Shown: positions 44,601 through 52,606, numbered from the stretch's first letter. The stretch: DNA of 64,000 nucleotides from Fibrisoma limi BUZ 3 (GCF_000296815.2 NZ_CAIT01000006.1:124001-188000), one strand, 5' to 3'. Made by a program: numbers and translations. The notes: generated from the sequence alone by a model not told the origin.

Positions 44601-44798
44601 GCTACGGGGTCATCGGCCAAGGGGAACCACTCGATCAGTATCGGTACGGCCGGGGGTATGCTGACGGGCGTAGTGCTGGGTGTCTTCATCGTCCCGGTGA
44701 TGTATGTCATCTTCCAGAAGATACAGGAGAGAATCAGCGGACGCAAACAACGGCCTCAACCCGAGTTGGAAGAGGAACTGGCCGCTACACATGCATAG
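41625..44798 (+). CDS. HAE1-type RND multidrug efflux permease, second system
   Basis: This 1057-residue AcrB/MexB-type pump has an N-terminal helix (FIERPVLATVISILLVILGVISL), then VAQFPDIAPPSVQVLASYPGANSEVV. Helix 4 has the canonical proton-relay pair Asp405-Asp406 (GIVVDDAILVVEAVH) and helix 10 the relay Lys942 (GLLAKNAILIVEY), in contrast to the other RND permease of this window. It should export hydrophobic toxicants or drugs by proton antiport. It lies 63 bases after the adaptor; a 41-base inverted repeat separates it from the outer-membrane factor. Confidence 0.97.
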   Translation: MLKIFIERPVLATVISILLVILGVISLVTMPVAQFPDIAPPSVQVLASYPGANSEVVARSVATPLEEAINGVENMTYMTSSAGNDGSVAINVFFELGTNPDLAAVNVQNRVAKATSLLPAEVVQAGISTQKQQNSMIMFLDLISTEAVYDETFLQNYAKINIIPELQRVKGVGQAVVFGVKDYAMRVWLKPDRLVAYGLSPQEVLAAIRDQNLEAAPGRIGESSTESFEYVIKYKGKFTKPEEFDQIVLKANTDGSTILLKDVARLEFGSFTYSGNTKVNGKAATGIAIYQTAGSNANDIQVAMLEIMDKATKSFPKGIHYAVEYSTKTFLDEAIDQVSHTLIEAFVLVFIVVFLFLQDFRSTLIPAIAVPVAIIGTFFFMQLFGFTINLLTLFALVLAIGIVVDDAILVVEAVHTRMEQGKQSAKSATLRSMQEISGAIVSITLIMAAVFVPVGFMKGPAGVFYQQFAFTLAIAIFISAVNALTLSPALCALLLTNKHTEGEHENGKKGLAGRFFTAFNAGFAATTKRYVGITRLLIRHKWVGLSGLVLVMVTTFWLMRKTPTGFIPSEDQGFIVYSLKLPAGASLQRTQKVMNRMEQIVRSMPAVHSHYGISGFNVIANSISPSYAVGFINLKPYAERGPIQNLDAVIGTINGELAKVSEGHVDVFTFPTVPGFGSVDGFEMVLQDRTAGKLDKLNSTATQFLTELGKRPEIAAAFTTFDTGTPQYSLEIDAKKAKQLGVSTGEVLQTMQVYYGSTFASDFNRFGKFYRVIAQADSPYRTDPSSLNGIYVKNSTGQMVPMATVASLKRVYGPEVVTRNNLFNAVVINGIPKPGYSSGDAIRAVEEVAAKHLPNGYTYEWTGITREEISAGNQSGLIFLLSLVFIYFLLAAQYESYLLPLAVILSVPTGVLGVFWAINLAGIDNNIYVQVGLIMLIGLLAKNAILIVEYAVQRRRAGMALIASALEAAQLRLRPILMTSFAFIVGLIPLMSATGSSAKGNHSISIGTAGGMLTGVVLGVFIVPVMYVIFQKIQERISGRKQRPQPELEEELAATHA

Positions 44799-44813
44799 AA
44801 TTAATGAAACACC

Positions 44814-44913
44814 TCACCCCCAAGTCGTGCGCGACCCCGGCCCTGAAGGGGGCTTCTGGACCCGGATGGCTTAGCCCCCTTCAGGGCCGGGGTCGCGCAC
44901 GACTTGGGGGTGA
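44814..44913. repeat. 41-base perfect inverted repeat inside the RND operon
   Basis: Left arm 44814-44854 and right arm 44873-44913 are exact reverse complements (41 bases), with an 18-base loop. The arms contain CCCTGAAGGGGGCT, similar to CCCTGGAGGGGGATTTAGCT in the imperfect palindrome at 53180. It occupies most of the 143-base gap between the permease and the outer-membrane factor. It may be a dispersed palindromic repeat; its stem would strongly affect read-through into the last gene. Confidence 0.9.
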
Positions 44914-44941
44914 TAATCAAAAGTAATTTGAGAATAATACA

Positions 44942-46369
44942 ATGAAACCTATCCATATTCTTAGGGGCAACCATGTGATCAGCTTCATGCTCTTGGTACT
45001 CCTATTAGCAGGCTGTAAAGTCGGGCAAAACTACCAGCGTCCCGACGTTGCGGTACCTACGCGGTTCCGGTCGGCCGCTACGACTGATTCGGGGACAGTA
45101 GCTCGGGTGCCCTGGCGCGATTTCTTTGGCAACCCTGAATTGCAGCAATTGATCAGCACGTCGCTGGAGGGCAACTTTGATTTGCAGATCGCGATGAAGC
45201 GTATCGAGGAAAGTCGGGCGTACGTCCGTCAGACTCGCTACGCCCTGCTACCGGCGGTCAATGGGCAGATTGCCGCTTCGACCATCACTCCGTCCAAGAA
45301 TAGTCTGAATGGGCTAAGTCTGGAAAACTTTCTCGGGGCGAAGCACCTGGAAGACTATTCGGCCAACATCGCCCTGTCGTGGGAAGCTGATATTTGGGGT
45401 AAGATTCGGCGGCAGAACGAAGCGACGCGGGCCACTTACCTGCAAACCGAAGAAGCCGCGAAAGCCGTACGAACCAACCTGGTGGCGAACGTTGCCAACG
45501 GGTATTTCAACCTGTTGTTGCTCGATGCGCAGTTGGACATAGCCAAGCGAAACCTGGCTCTTAGCGACACGATTGTGCGGGTCATTCAGCTCCAGAAGGA
45601 TGGGGGCGAAGTAACCGAACTGGCCGTCGAGCAGGCGCAGGCGCAACGGCAAACGGCGGCATTGCTCCAGACACAGTTGGAACAGGCCATTGTCATTGAA
45701 GAGAACGGCCTGCGGCAGTTGCTGGGCGACATGCCGGGCAGCGTCCCCCGCTCGACGCGCCTGGATGCTTTTCCGGTGGCCGATACGTTGCTATCGGGCG
45801 TCCCGGCGCAACTACTGGCGAACCGCCCCGACGTTCGGGTCAGTGAGTTGGGCTTGGTCGCGGCCAATGCCCGGATTGGCGTAGCGCAGGCAAACATGTA
45901 CCCCGCGCTGGTCATTACAGCCGGTGGCGGATTGAATGCCTTCCGGGCCAGCAACTGGTTTGTGCTGCCGTCTTCGCTGTTCTACACTGTAGCGGGCGGC
46001 CTAACGCAGCCCATCTTCCAGCGTCGGCAGCTGAAAACGCAATTGGAAGTGGCTAAGATTCAGCAGGAACAGGCCGTTATTCAATTCCGGCAGGCCATTA
46101 CCAACGGGGTTCGGGACGTATCGGACGCGCTCGTTCAGGTAGAAAAGCTGAAACAGCAGGAACAGGTGGCCGCAGCCCGCGTGGTTACCCTGAAGGGGGC
46201 GATCACCAACGCCAAGCTGTTATTTACAAGTGGTCTGGCTAACTACCTGGAAGTGATTACCGCCCAAAGCAATGTGTTACAGGCCGAATTGACGCTGGCC
46301 GAAGTCAAACAACAGCGCCTGAGAGCCATGGTCAGCGTGTACCGGGCCTTAGGTGGGGGCTGGCAGTGA
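44942..46369 (+). CDS. Outer-membrane efflux lipoprotein (OprM/NodT type), second system
   Basis: This 475-residue protein has a lipobox (LLLAGC, Cys25) and the NodT-type opening KVGQNYQRPDVAVPTRFR. Repeats of the TolC-like fold follow: RVPWRDFFGNPELQQLISTSLEGNFDLQIAMKRIEESRAYV, EDYSANIALSWEADIWGKIRRQNEATRATYL, and LLANRPDVRVSELGLVAANARIGVAQANMYPAL. It is the outer-membrane duct for the HAE1 permease encoded upstream. Expression may be lower than that of the upstream genes because of the stem-loop in the 143-base gap. Confidence 0.95.
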   Translation: MKPIHILRGNHVISFMLLVLLLAGCKVGQNYQRPDVAVPTRFRSAATTDSGTVARVPWRDFFGNPELQQLISTSLEGNFDLQIAMKRIEESRAYVRQTRYALLPAVNGQIAASTITPSKNSLNGLSLENFLGAKHLEDYSANIALSWEADIWGKIRRQNEATRATYLQTEEAAKAVRTNLVANVANGYFNLLLLDAQLDIAKRNLALSDTIVRVIQLQKDGGEVTELAVEQAQAQRQTAALLQTQLEQAIVIEENGLRQLLGDMPGSVPRSTRLDAFPVADTLLSGVPAQLLANRPDVRVSELGLVAANARIGVAQANMYPALVITAGGGLNAFRASNWFVLPSSLFYTVAGGLTQPIFQRRQLKTQLEVAKIQQEQAVIQFRQAITNGVRDVSDALVQVEKLKQQEQVAAARVVTLKGAITNAKLLFTSGLANYLEVITAQSNVLQAELTLAEVKQQRLRAMVSVYRALGGGWQ

Positions 46370-46396
46370 GTAAGTTGTTTGGAATGGAAGGTTTCA

Positions 46397-46975
46397 TTAG
46401 GCTAAGGACTTGGGCAACCGGTTGGTAAGCCAAAGAATGAGTATGGCTTGGAAAATCAACGCAAAGGGAATGACGGAAATGTTCTTGAAGAACAGAATCA
46501 AAGCCCACTCTGAACTTTGCTCCGAAATCAACTGACGACCCTTCAGGGTGATGTACAGACAGGTTTCGTAGGCAATGTGGTTAATCAGTGCATTGAACAG
46601 CCACGCAATAAGCAGAAAAGCAACGAAGTTGACCAGCATGGTAAGCCAGTTCTGGCGTAAATTTTTGATCGCCAGGCGCCAACCTGAACTTCGTCCAGCT
46701 TTGTTTCTGACGAGCTGAACAAGTTTGGATAGGCCCGTTCTTACATTTGTCAACCCAAGCGCGTAGAAAAAGAGCAGGAAGCGGGCGCTTTCAATCACGA
46801 CCTCCAGCGATGTATGAGCCAGGGGGCTGATTGGCCCGAATGCCCGCAACTGAATAGCCCGCCCAAAGGCTGCAACAAGCCCTAAGCCGAAAATGGGCAG
46901 GAAATTAACTTTGATAAAGTGGAAAGCGTAGACCGTGCAGCCTAAGAATCGGAATATTTTTGTAGCGGTGTTCAT
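46397..46975 (-). CDS. Hypothetical multi-pass membrane protein
   Basis: From ATG at 46975 the protein has 192 residues. Hydrophobic stretches near 20-45 (VNFLPIFGLGLVAAFG), 55-75, 110-130 (LTMLVNFVAFLLIAWLFNALI) and 165-185 (VIPFALIFQAILILWL) suggest four membrane helices. No known signature was recognised. It converges with the outer-membrane factor gene and stands alone upstream of the AraC locus at 47335; function cannot be assigned. A start 20 codons earlier is possible. Confidence 0.6.
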   Translation of the reverse strand: MNTATKIFRFLGCTVYAFHFIKVNFLPIFGLGLVAAFGRAIQLRAFGPISPLAHTSLEVVIESARFLLFFYALGLTNVRTGLSKLVQLVRNKAGRSSGWRLAIKNLRQNWLTMLVNFVAFLLIAWLFNALINHIAYETCLYITLKGRQLISEQSSEWALILFFKNISVIPFALIFQAILILWLTNRLPKSLA

Positions 46976-47334
46976 AGCGGAGAAGGAAGCTGTTTTGACT
47001 AAAGCTAACCTATTGTATAGCAAAGTTCTAGGCAAAGCATACTACGTAAGTGGTATAATCTCTGGATGAATGGATTTCGGTTCTGAACTGATAAGGGAGT
47101 GTGCCGCTGAAGTTAGCCCTAGTGAGCAGACGTTAACGCGAACGAGAAAACGGCCGCTGTCTGTCAAGCGGTTTTGAGTATAATCGGTAGCTCGGACTAG
47201 TTGATAAGAATGCAAGATTTTCAAGATAAATTCATTGTCCATTCACTTCTTTACTGCTCGATATCCCGATCGGTATATGAGGTAGCTCGTAGACTATTTG
47301 TTGAGCCGAAACCGGGTCGCTTACTGAGTCGTGT
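46976..47334. other. 359-base intergenic region without a convincing gene
   Basis: This region lies between a membrane-protein gene (minus) and an AraC gene (plus). Short open frames here lack homology-like features. It presumably carries divergent promoters; no consensus was assigned. Confidence 0.5.
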
Positions 47335-48201
47335 ATGAATAAAAAAATGGACCTTGATACGTTTGATGTCTACGCCTACATCACAACAAATCATACAACC
47401 GATGCCGACAAAGGCTACATCCTGGTCGACCACCTGACCTACCACGACGCGGCCATCCGGTTTCCGTTCCGCACTTTCTTTTATGGTATTGGCCTCACCT
47501 ACGCATCGGGCAGTTCGTTCGAGGTGGGTAGCCGACAGTATCCAATGCAGGAAGGGGCGTTGATCACCATTGGACCGGGCATTGTTTCGCAGTGGAAATA
47601 CGACTCGCCCGACGTACCGGCCGATACAATTCTGTTCCGGCCTGAGTTGTTAACCCCGTTAGTCAATACTTCATTTTGGGCTTCGCTTCCTTTTTTCCTG
47701 CCCGGTGGTAACCACGTCACTGTCTTAGACGACGACAACATTAATAAAGTAAAAGGGCTTTTTCAGGTGTTAAAACAGTTTGGCGATGAGCCTGATATCG
47801 TGGCCAGTCTTACTTACTCTTTGTTGCTGTTGGTGCGTAAGATTCACGAGGGAAAAGAGGGGAGGCAGAACCTGGCTTTGTCGGCTGCGGACCAATTGGT
47901 GCAGGAGTTTCACCGGCTGGTTGCGCAGGAGTTTCTGGTCAAAAAGGAGGTTGCCTACTATGCGTCCCGGCTGCATATCACTCCTAAATACCTCAGCGAA
48001 GTGTTGTTGGCCCAAACCGGCCGATCAGCTAAGACCATCATTGAGGATACGGTTTTTCTGGAAGCTAAAAGCCTGCTTCGCCAGACCAGTATGAACGTTC
48101 AGGAAATCTGCTATTACCTGGGTTACGCCGACACCTCGTACTTCACAAAAGCGTTTCGAAATCGGGTTGGGATGACGCCGTTAGCGTATCGGAGGCAGTA
48201 A
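47335..48201 (+). CDS. AraC-family transcription regulator
   Basis: This 288-residue protein has an N-terminal cupin-like sensor part (about 30-140: FRTFFYGIGLTYASGSSFEVGSRQYPMQEGALITIGPG) and a C-terminal AraC domain (about 195-285: VAYYASRLHITPKYLSEVLLAQTGRSAKTIIEDTVFLEAKSLLRQTSMNVQEICYYLGYADTSYFTKAFRNRVGMTPLAYR). It is followed on the same strand, after a palindromic repeat, by an epoxide-hydrolase-like gene that it may control. Confidence 0.94.
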   Translation: MNKKMDLDTFDVYAYITTNHTTDADKGYILVDHLTYHDAAIRFPFRTFFYGIGLTYASGSSFEVGSRQYPMQEGALITIGPGIVSQWKYDSPDVPADTILFRPELLTPLVNTSFWASLPFFLPGGNHVTVLDDDNINKVKGLFQVLKQFGDEPDIVASLTYSLLLLVRKIHEGKEGRQNLALSAADQLVQEFHRLVAQEFLVKKEVAYYASRLHITPKYLSEVLLAQTGRSAKTIIEDTVFLEAKSLLRQTSMNVQEICYYLGYADTSYFTKAFRNRVGMTPLAYRRQ

Positions 48202-48204
48202 AGA

Positions 48205-48236
48205 AGACCTATAAGGTTTTGAAACCTTATAGGTCT
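48205..48236. repeat. 15-base-arm perfect palindrome
   Basis: AGACCTATAAGGTTT (48205-48219), two bases TG, then its exact reverse complement (48222-48236) lie just after the AraC stop. There is no T-tract, so it is not a classic terminator. It is likely a dispersed palindromic repeat of this genome. Confidence 0.8.
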
Positions 48237-48341
48237 GGGGACGAAAACTACCATTTTAACCGACATTACGCCAGTTCTGGCCGCCTGAGGGTTGTGTAAT
48301 TTGCACTCGATAGCAATTCTTACCCCATACCCTTATCACCT

Positions 48342-49550
48342 GTGCAAAACGTACATCCATTCACCCTCCAAGTCCCTCAAACCGCCCTCGATGATCTGCA
48401 CCAACGCCTTGACAACACCCGCTGGCCGCACCAACTTCCCGATGATGACTGGAGCCGGGGTGTTCCGGCCGGTTACCTGAAGAAGCTGTCTGCTTATTGG
48501 CGGCATTCGTTCGATTGGCGCAAACAGGAAGCCGACCTGAATCGCTTTCCGCAGTTTATTACTCAGATAGACGGGCAGGATATCCACTTTATTCACGTTC
48601 GGTCGACGACCCTTGATGCTCAACCCCTTTTGTTATGCCACGGCTACCCCGGCTCGGTGGTTGATTTTATCAAGGTCATCGAGCCGTTGACCAATCCGGC
48701 AGCCTCAGAACCGGCCTTTCACGTTGTCGCCATTTCGCTACCGGGATTGGGGTTGTCACCCGCTGTGACGGAGGTTGGCTGGAATCTGATGCGCACGACC
48801 CACGCGTTTAGGGCTTTGATGAGTCAGCTTGGTTACGAACGGTATGGCGTGCAGGCGGGTGATGCCGGGGCCGGTATTGCCTCGTTGCTGGGCGTTATGT
48901 ATCCGGATCGCATCATCGGTATTCATCTGAATGGTCCCGAACCTTTTCCCGAACCGACTGCCGAGGAACTCGATATCCTGGCCCGCGCCAACGACCTCTC
49001 GACGACAGACCAGACCCGACTGGAGCGGATGAATACGTTTACTCGCGAAGGAACCGGCTACCAGGCGATCCAATCCACGCGGCCGTATACCATCGGGTAC
49101 GGTTTGCATGACTCGCCGGTGATGCAGTTAGCCTGGATTGTGGAGAAATATAAAGAATGGACTGATCCTCAAAAAGTGCTTCCCGAAGACGCCATTGATA
49201 TTGACCAGATGCTGACGAATGTCAGCCTGTACTGGTTCATGGGCAACGGAGCGGGAGCGGCTAATTTCATCTATGAAAACATGTATCCGGCCCCTGCTGC
49301 TGCTAACCAGGATTGGTCAGCCGGTGACGATGGGAGCAGTTCGTGGACGGCCGCTGAATCGGAGCGGCAGGTGATCCCGATGGGAGTAGCCGTGTTTGCT
49401 GCTGACAACACCATTCGCCGGTTGGTCGACCGGGATGGAAGCATGCCCCACTGGTCTGAGTTTGACAAGGGCGGTCACTTTGCTGCGATGGAAGCCCCGA
49501 ACGAGTACGTGTCGGATGTGCGGGTGTTCTTCGGTCAGCTTAACCATTAG
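48342..49550 (+). CDS. Epoxide-hydrolase-family alpha/beta hydrolase (EHN type), copy 1
   Basis: This 402-residue protein probably starts at GTG 48342 (VQNVHPFTLQVPQTALDDLHQRL). It has the epoxide-hydrolase N-terminal domain (FDWRKQEADLNRFPQFITQIDGQDIHFIHV) and an alpha/beta hydrolase core: oxyanion motif HGYPGS (100-105), nucleophile Asp174 in QAGDAGAGI, cap region, and catalytic His in GGHFAAMEAP. The Asp nucleophile supports epoxide hydrolysis to diols rather than esterase activity. It shares layout and much sequence with the next gene. Its probable regulator is the upstream AraC gene. Confidence 0.9.
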   Translation: MQNVHPFTLQVPQTALDDLHQRLDNTRWPHQLPDDDWSRGVPAGYLKKLSAYWRHSFDWRKQEADLNRFPQFITQIDGQDIHFIHVRSTTLDAQPLLLCHGYPGSVVDFIKVIEPLTNPAASEPAFHVVAISLPGLGLSPAVTEVGWNLMRTTHAFRALMSQLGYERYGVQAGDAGAGIASLLGVMYPDRIIGIHLNGPEPFPEPTAEELDILARANDLSTTDQTRLERMNTFTREGTGYQAIQSTRPYTIGYGLHDSPVMQLAWIVEKYKEWTDPQKVLPEDAIDIDQMLTNVSLYWFMGNGAGAANFIYENMYPAPAAANQDWSAGDDGSSSWTAAESERQVIPMGVAVFAADNTIRRLVDRDGSMPHWSEFDKGGHFAAMEAPNEYVSDVRVFFGQLNH

Positions 49551-49598
49551 CGCTACATACCATTAGCGCTTATCTTCTGCTTCCCAGCGAGTTCCTGC

Positions 49599-49633
49599 TG
49601 ACATAGGGCTGTCACAGTCGGCCCGTATCTTTA
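49599..49633 (+). promoter_or_regulatory. TGACA-N6-TGTCA operator with -7 element (copy 2)
   Basis: TGACATAGGGCTGTCA (49599-49614) followed after 11 bases by TATCTTTA (49626-49633). The palindrome and the -7-like octamer are identical to copy 1 at 20487-20521, and the five bases before the palindrome also match. The ATG of the second epoxide hydrolase is 22 bases downstream. Confidence 0.65.
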
Positions 49634-49655
49634 ATCTATAACAATCCCCCAAAGC

Positions 49656-50801
49656 ATGACCCAACTTAATCCGTTTACCATCCAGGTTCCCCAGGACGTA
49701 CTGGACGATCTTCAGCAGCGGTTGACACGTACCCGGTGGACCGACGAACCCCAACATGCGGACTGGAACTACGGCACCAATCCTCAGTGCCTGCGTGAGT
49801 TGGTGGAGTATTGGCAAAACAACTATGACTGGCGCAAACAGGAAGCGGCCCTGAATGAACTGCCGCAGTTTACAACAACCATTGATGGCATCAACATCCA
49901 TTTCGTCTACGTGAAGGGCAAAGGTGATAATCCCAAACCGTTGATCTTGAATCACGGATGGCCGGATAGCTTCTATCGCTTCTACAAAGTCATTCCGATG
50001 CTAACCGACCCGGCGAGTTACGGGGGAAACCCGGCGCATTCTTTCGATGTGGTCGTGCCGTCGATTCCGGGTTTCGGGTTTTCCGATCGCGTCGCGCTCA
50101 ACGATGATGTGACGGCGAATCTGTGGGCGAAGTTGATGACGGATGTATTGGGGTATGACACGTTCGTCGCGGCCGGTGGCGATCTTGGCATGGGTATTAC
50201 GAAATCGTTGGCTAATCAGTACCCAGACCGCGTACAGGCCATTCACCTCACGGACGTGGGCTATCCAACGGGTACCGAAGACTGGTCGACGATGTCGCAC
50301 GCTGAGCAGGAATTTGGTCAGTTTATTCAGCAGTGGTGGTATGCCGAAGGGGCTTACAACATGATCCAGTCGACCAAGCCGCAGACGCTAGGCTACGCGC
50401 TGAATGACTCGCCGGTGGGGCTGGCATCGTGGATTGTCGAGAAATTCTACGGTTGGAGCGATACTCAGGGTAATCTGGAAAACAGCTTCACGAAGGACGA
50501 ACTGCTGACCAACATCATGATTTACTGGGTCACCCAGACGATCAATACATCCATCCGAACGTACCGGGAGGGGATGTTGGCTGCTTATTCAACCGAAGGG
50601 GGGCTTAAATCGGCTCAGTACGTAGACGTGCCGACCGGCGTAGCCATCTTCCCGGCAGATGCTCCGACTCCCGAAGACTGGGCCAAACGGATGGTGAACG
50701 TAAAGCGCTTCACGAAAATGCCGAAAGGGGGACACTTTGCCGCTCTGGAAGTACCGGCCTTGTGGGTAAACGACGTCAGTACGTTCTTTTACGAGGTTTA
50801 G
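49656..50801 (+). CDS. Epoxide-hydrolase-family alpha/beta hydrolase (EHN type), copy 2
   Basis: This 381-residue protein (MTQLNPFTIQVPQDVLDDLQQRLTRTRW) has the same N-terminal EHN domain as the neighbour, the oxyanion motif HGWPDS (100-105), nucleophile Asp176 in AGGDLGMGI and catalytic His in GGHFAALEVP. It is a cytosolic hydrolase with epoxide substrates inferred from the family. It has its own promoter with a palindrome of the class found near the WYL regulator, so the two copies are likely under different control. A strong hairpin terminator follows at 50860. Confidence 0.92.
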   Translation: MTQLNPFTIQVPQDVLDDLQQRLTRTRWTDEPQHADWNYGTNPQCLRELVEYWQNNYDWRKQEAALNELPQFTTTIDGINIHFVYVKGKGDNPKPLILNHGWPDSFYRFYKVIPMLTDPASYGGNPAHSFDVVVPSIPGFGFSDRVALNDDVTANLWAKLMTDVLGYDTFVAAGGDLGMGITKSLANQYPDRVQAIHLTDVGYPTGTEDWSTMSHAEQEFGQFIQQWWYAEGAYNMIQSTKPQTLGYALNDSPVGLASWIVEKFYGWSDTQGNLENSFTKDELLTNIMIYWVTQTINTSIRTYREGMLAAYSTEGGLKSAQYVDVPTGVAIFPADAPTPEDWAKRMVNVKRFTKMPKGGHFAALEVPALWVNDVSTFFYEV

Positions 50802-50859
50802 CCAGGATTGGTCCGTTCCGTTCGCGAAAAGAAGTGGACACATCTGGCGTTTGATGAAG

Positions 50860-50905
50860 GCCCTGCAACATGATTAATTCACCATGTTGCAGGGCTTTAT
50901 TTTAT
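50860..50905 (+). terminator. Rho-independent terminator after the epoxide hydrolase
   Basis: A 13-base perfect stem, GCCCTGCAACATG (50860-50872) with CATGTTGCAGGGC (50883-50895), a 10-base loop, followed by TTTATTTTATT. It ends the plus-strand hydrolase transcript and overlaps the end of the convergent NmrA-like gene. Confidence 0.85.
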
Positions 50906-51774
50906 TAATTGGACAACCCCTTACTTATCAACTCGTTAATGTATTCCTTAAGGGTTATGCTGCCGCGTATCGGGGAGGTTGGTAATTCATACGCTTGATT
51001 GCGAACTATCTCGGTCATGGCCGCCATCGACTCGGCCGCTGGCTGCGAAAAACCAACGGATGTTAACGCGGTTATCCAATGTGCCGGGGGCGTCTCGATG
51101 GCCGTTACCGGTTTTTCTAGTACGTTAGCAAACGCATTGGCTACGTCGGTTGACGAATACAGTTCCGGCCCTTCCACGTAGTGCAACCCGGTCTGGCTGA
51201 GCGGTTCCATCATCAGGTCGGCGGCTACCTGGCCAATATCCAGCGGACTTACCATCGGTAGTTTTAAATCGGTCGGAAAAAACGTATGGACAACGCCGTC
51301 CTGCCGGGCCGTTTGCAGCGCCATGTCCCAGTTGCTCATGAAATAAGCGGCCCGTAAGATGCTGACCGGCACTTGCATGTTTTGTAACGCCTGCTCCATC
51401 TCGTACAATACGCCCAGGTCGCCGACGCGGTCGCCGGGCTGAGCGCCGTAGGTTGACTGGGCCACCACTTTCTCGATACCCGACCCGTCCAATGCCCTCA
51501 GGATTGATGTTAGCGTTTTCCGTTCTTCGGCGGCCGTATCGGTAGACGGTGCGGCCGGTGGGTTTAGCAAAAACAGGCGGTTGCCGGTCTTGAGAACCTC
51601 GTGTAACGCCTGGGTATGCAGGACATTCACCACCGCTACGTTGGCTTCCCGTCGTTGCCATTCATCGATTTTGTCTGGCTTGCTGGTAATAATTGTAACC
51701 GACTCCCCGCGTTCAAGGAGCGTCTGGGCTACCACGGAACCCACACGCCCCGTACCTCCTAACAGAATGTGCAT
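50905..51774 (-). CDS. NmrA-like NAD(P)-binding protein
   Basis: From ATG at 51774 the protein has 289 residues. It starts MHILLGGTGRVGSVVAQTLLERG, the Rossmann GxxGxxG motif of NmrA/atypical SDR proteins, and lacks a clear YxxxK pair, as is common for NmrA-like redox sensors. The ATG at 51813 is rejected because a promoter -7 element ends at 51801. The upstream palindrome lies between it and the WYL regulator gene, making it the most likely direct target of that regulator. Confidence 0.88.
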   Translation of the reverse strand: MHILLGGTGRVGSVVAQTLLERGESVTIITSKPDKIDEWQRREANVAVVNVLHTQALHEVLKTGNRLFLLNPPAAPSTDTAAEERKTLTSILRALDGSGIEKVVAQSTYGAQPGDRVGDLGVLYEMEQALQNMQVPVSILRAAYFMSNWDMALQTARQDGVVHTFFPTDLKLPMVSPLDIGQVAADLMMEPLSQTGLHYVEGPELYSSTDVANAFANVLEKPVTAIETPPAHWITALTSVGFSQPAAESMAAMTEIVRNQAYELPTSPIRGSITLKEYINELISKGLSN

Positions 51775-51800
51775 AACAATTAACAGTTTTGTACTGGGCA

Positions 51801-51835
51801 CAAACGTCGACACGGCGTGCGACAGCCGTATGTCA
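51801..51835 (-). promoter_or_regulatory. TGACA-N6-TGTCG operator with -7-like element (copy 3)
   Basis: On the minus strand TGACATACGGCTGTCG (51835-51820), then 11 bases, then GACGTTTG (51808-51801), one change from TAnnTTTG. Spacing equals copies 1 and 2. It sits directly between the WYL regulator stop and the NmrA-like start, which points to the WYL protein as its binder. Confidence 0.6.
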
Positions 51836-51846
51836 GGGGTTGGGCG

Positions 51847-52548
51847 TTATTTTTCCAGTGAACTGAAATAATCGGCCAGCGTGAGTTTATGAGGCTCAAA
51901 CGTCTCCGGTAGCACCGTCATGGTTTCAATCCGGTCGAGCCGGAAGATTCGGTAGGCATTTCGGAGGTGACACCAACCCACTAGCAGCCAGTTCTCCTGC
52001 GTGTTCAGCAGGGCAAACGGCTCAACTACCCGAACACTACGTTCGTTGCCGAGGGAGAGATAGGCTATTTTGACGGGGTTGAAGTTAGTCAACGCTTTCT
52101 GCAAGATTGACAGATAATCGCTTGACCGTTCGAGCTGGGGATTCTGGTAAAACTTCATCCGATCGGCTAATAGGTTGGCTTTTTCCCTCGTGTTGTAGCG
52201 GAGTACGGCCTTTATCTTGTTGACGGCTTCTGCATAGTCCCGAACAAACGAAGCGTCCTTATTTTGCGCAATGAGTTGCCCGGCCGTTACGATGGCGTTG
52301 GCCTCATCCTCCGTAAACATGATGGGGGGCAGTCGGTACCCTTCGAGTAAATTGTAGCCTTTGCCTTCCTCCGTCGCGATGGGTACGCCGGCCTGCTCCA
52401 GCGACTTCATATCGCGGTAGATCGTCCGGACGCTGACGGAAAATCGGTTTGCGAGCTCGACAGCCGTTAGCCGACGTTTGGTTTGTAACTGCGTCAGAAT
52501 GGCAATGAGTCGCGAAAGTCGCTTCGTTTCGTTATTGTTCATGAGCAT
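51847..52548 (-). CDS. YafY-type HTH/WYL-domain transcription regulator
   Basis: This 233-residue protein has an N-terminal helix-turn-helix (RLSRLIAILTQLQTKRRLTAVELANRFSVSVRTIYRDMKSLEQAGVPI) and a C-terminal WYL domain (about 140-230: RVVEPFALLNTQENWLLVGWCHLRNAYRIFRLDRIETMTVL). YafY/DeoR-like WYL regulators respond to unknown ligands, nucleotides in some studied cases. It precedes the NmrA-like gene on the same strand, with operator copy 3 between them. Confidence 0.94.
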   Translation of the reverse strand: MLMNNNETKRLSRLIAILTQLQTKRRLTAVELANRFSVSVRTIYRDMKSLEQAGVPIATEEGKGYNLLEGYRLPPIMFTEDEANAIVTAGQLIAQNKDASFVRDYAEAVNKIKAVLRYNTREKANLLADRMKFYQNPQLERSSDYLSILQKALTNFNPVKIAYLSLGNERSVRVVEPFALLNTQENWLLVGWCHLRNAYRIFRLDRIETMTVLPETFEPHKLTLADYFSSLEK

Positions 52549-52606
52549 ATCATGGATCAGATAATGAAACGTACCGGCTCTATAAAATACTCACTGCTTC
52601 TGTTGC

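Noticed and set aside
47042-47445. Short minus-strand frames between the membrane protein and AraC genes
   Set aside because: They lack recognisable features and partly overlap the AraC coding start.
51775-51813. Earlier start for the NmrA-like gene
   Set aside because: The earlier ATG lies inside the spacer of the operator-promoter module and would precede the transcript start.
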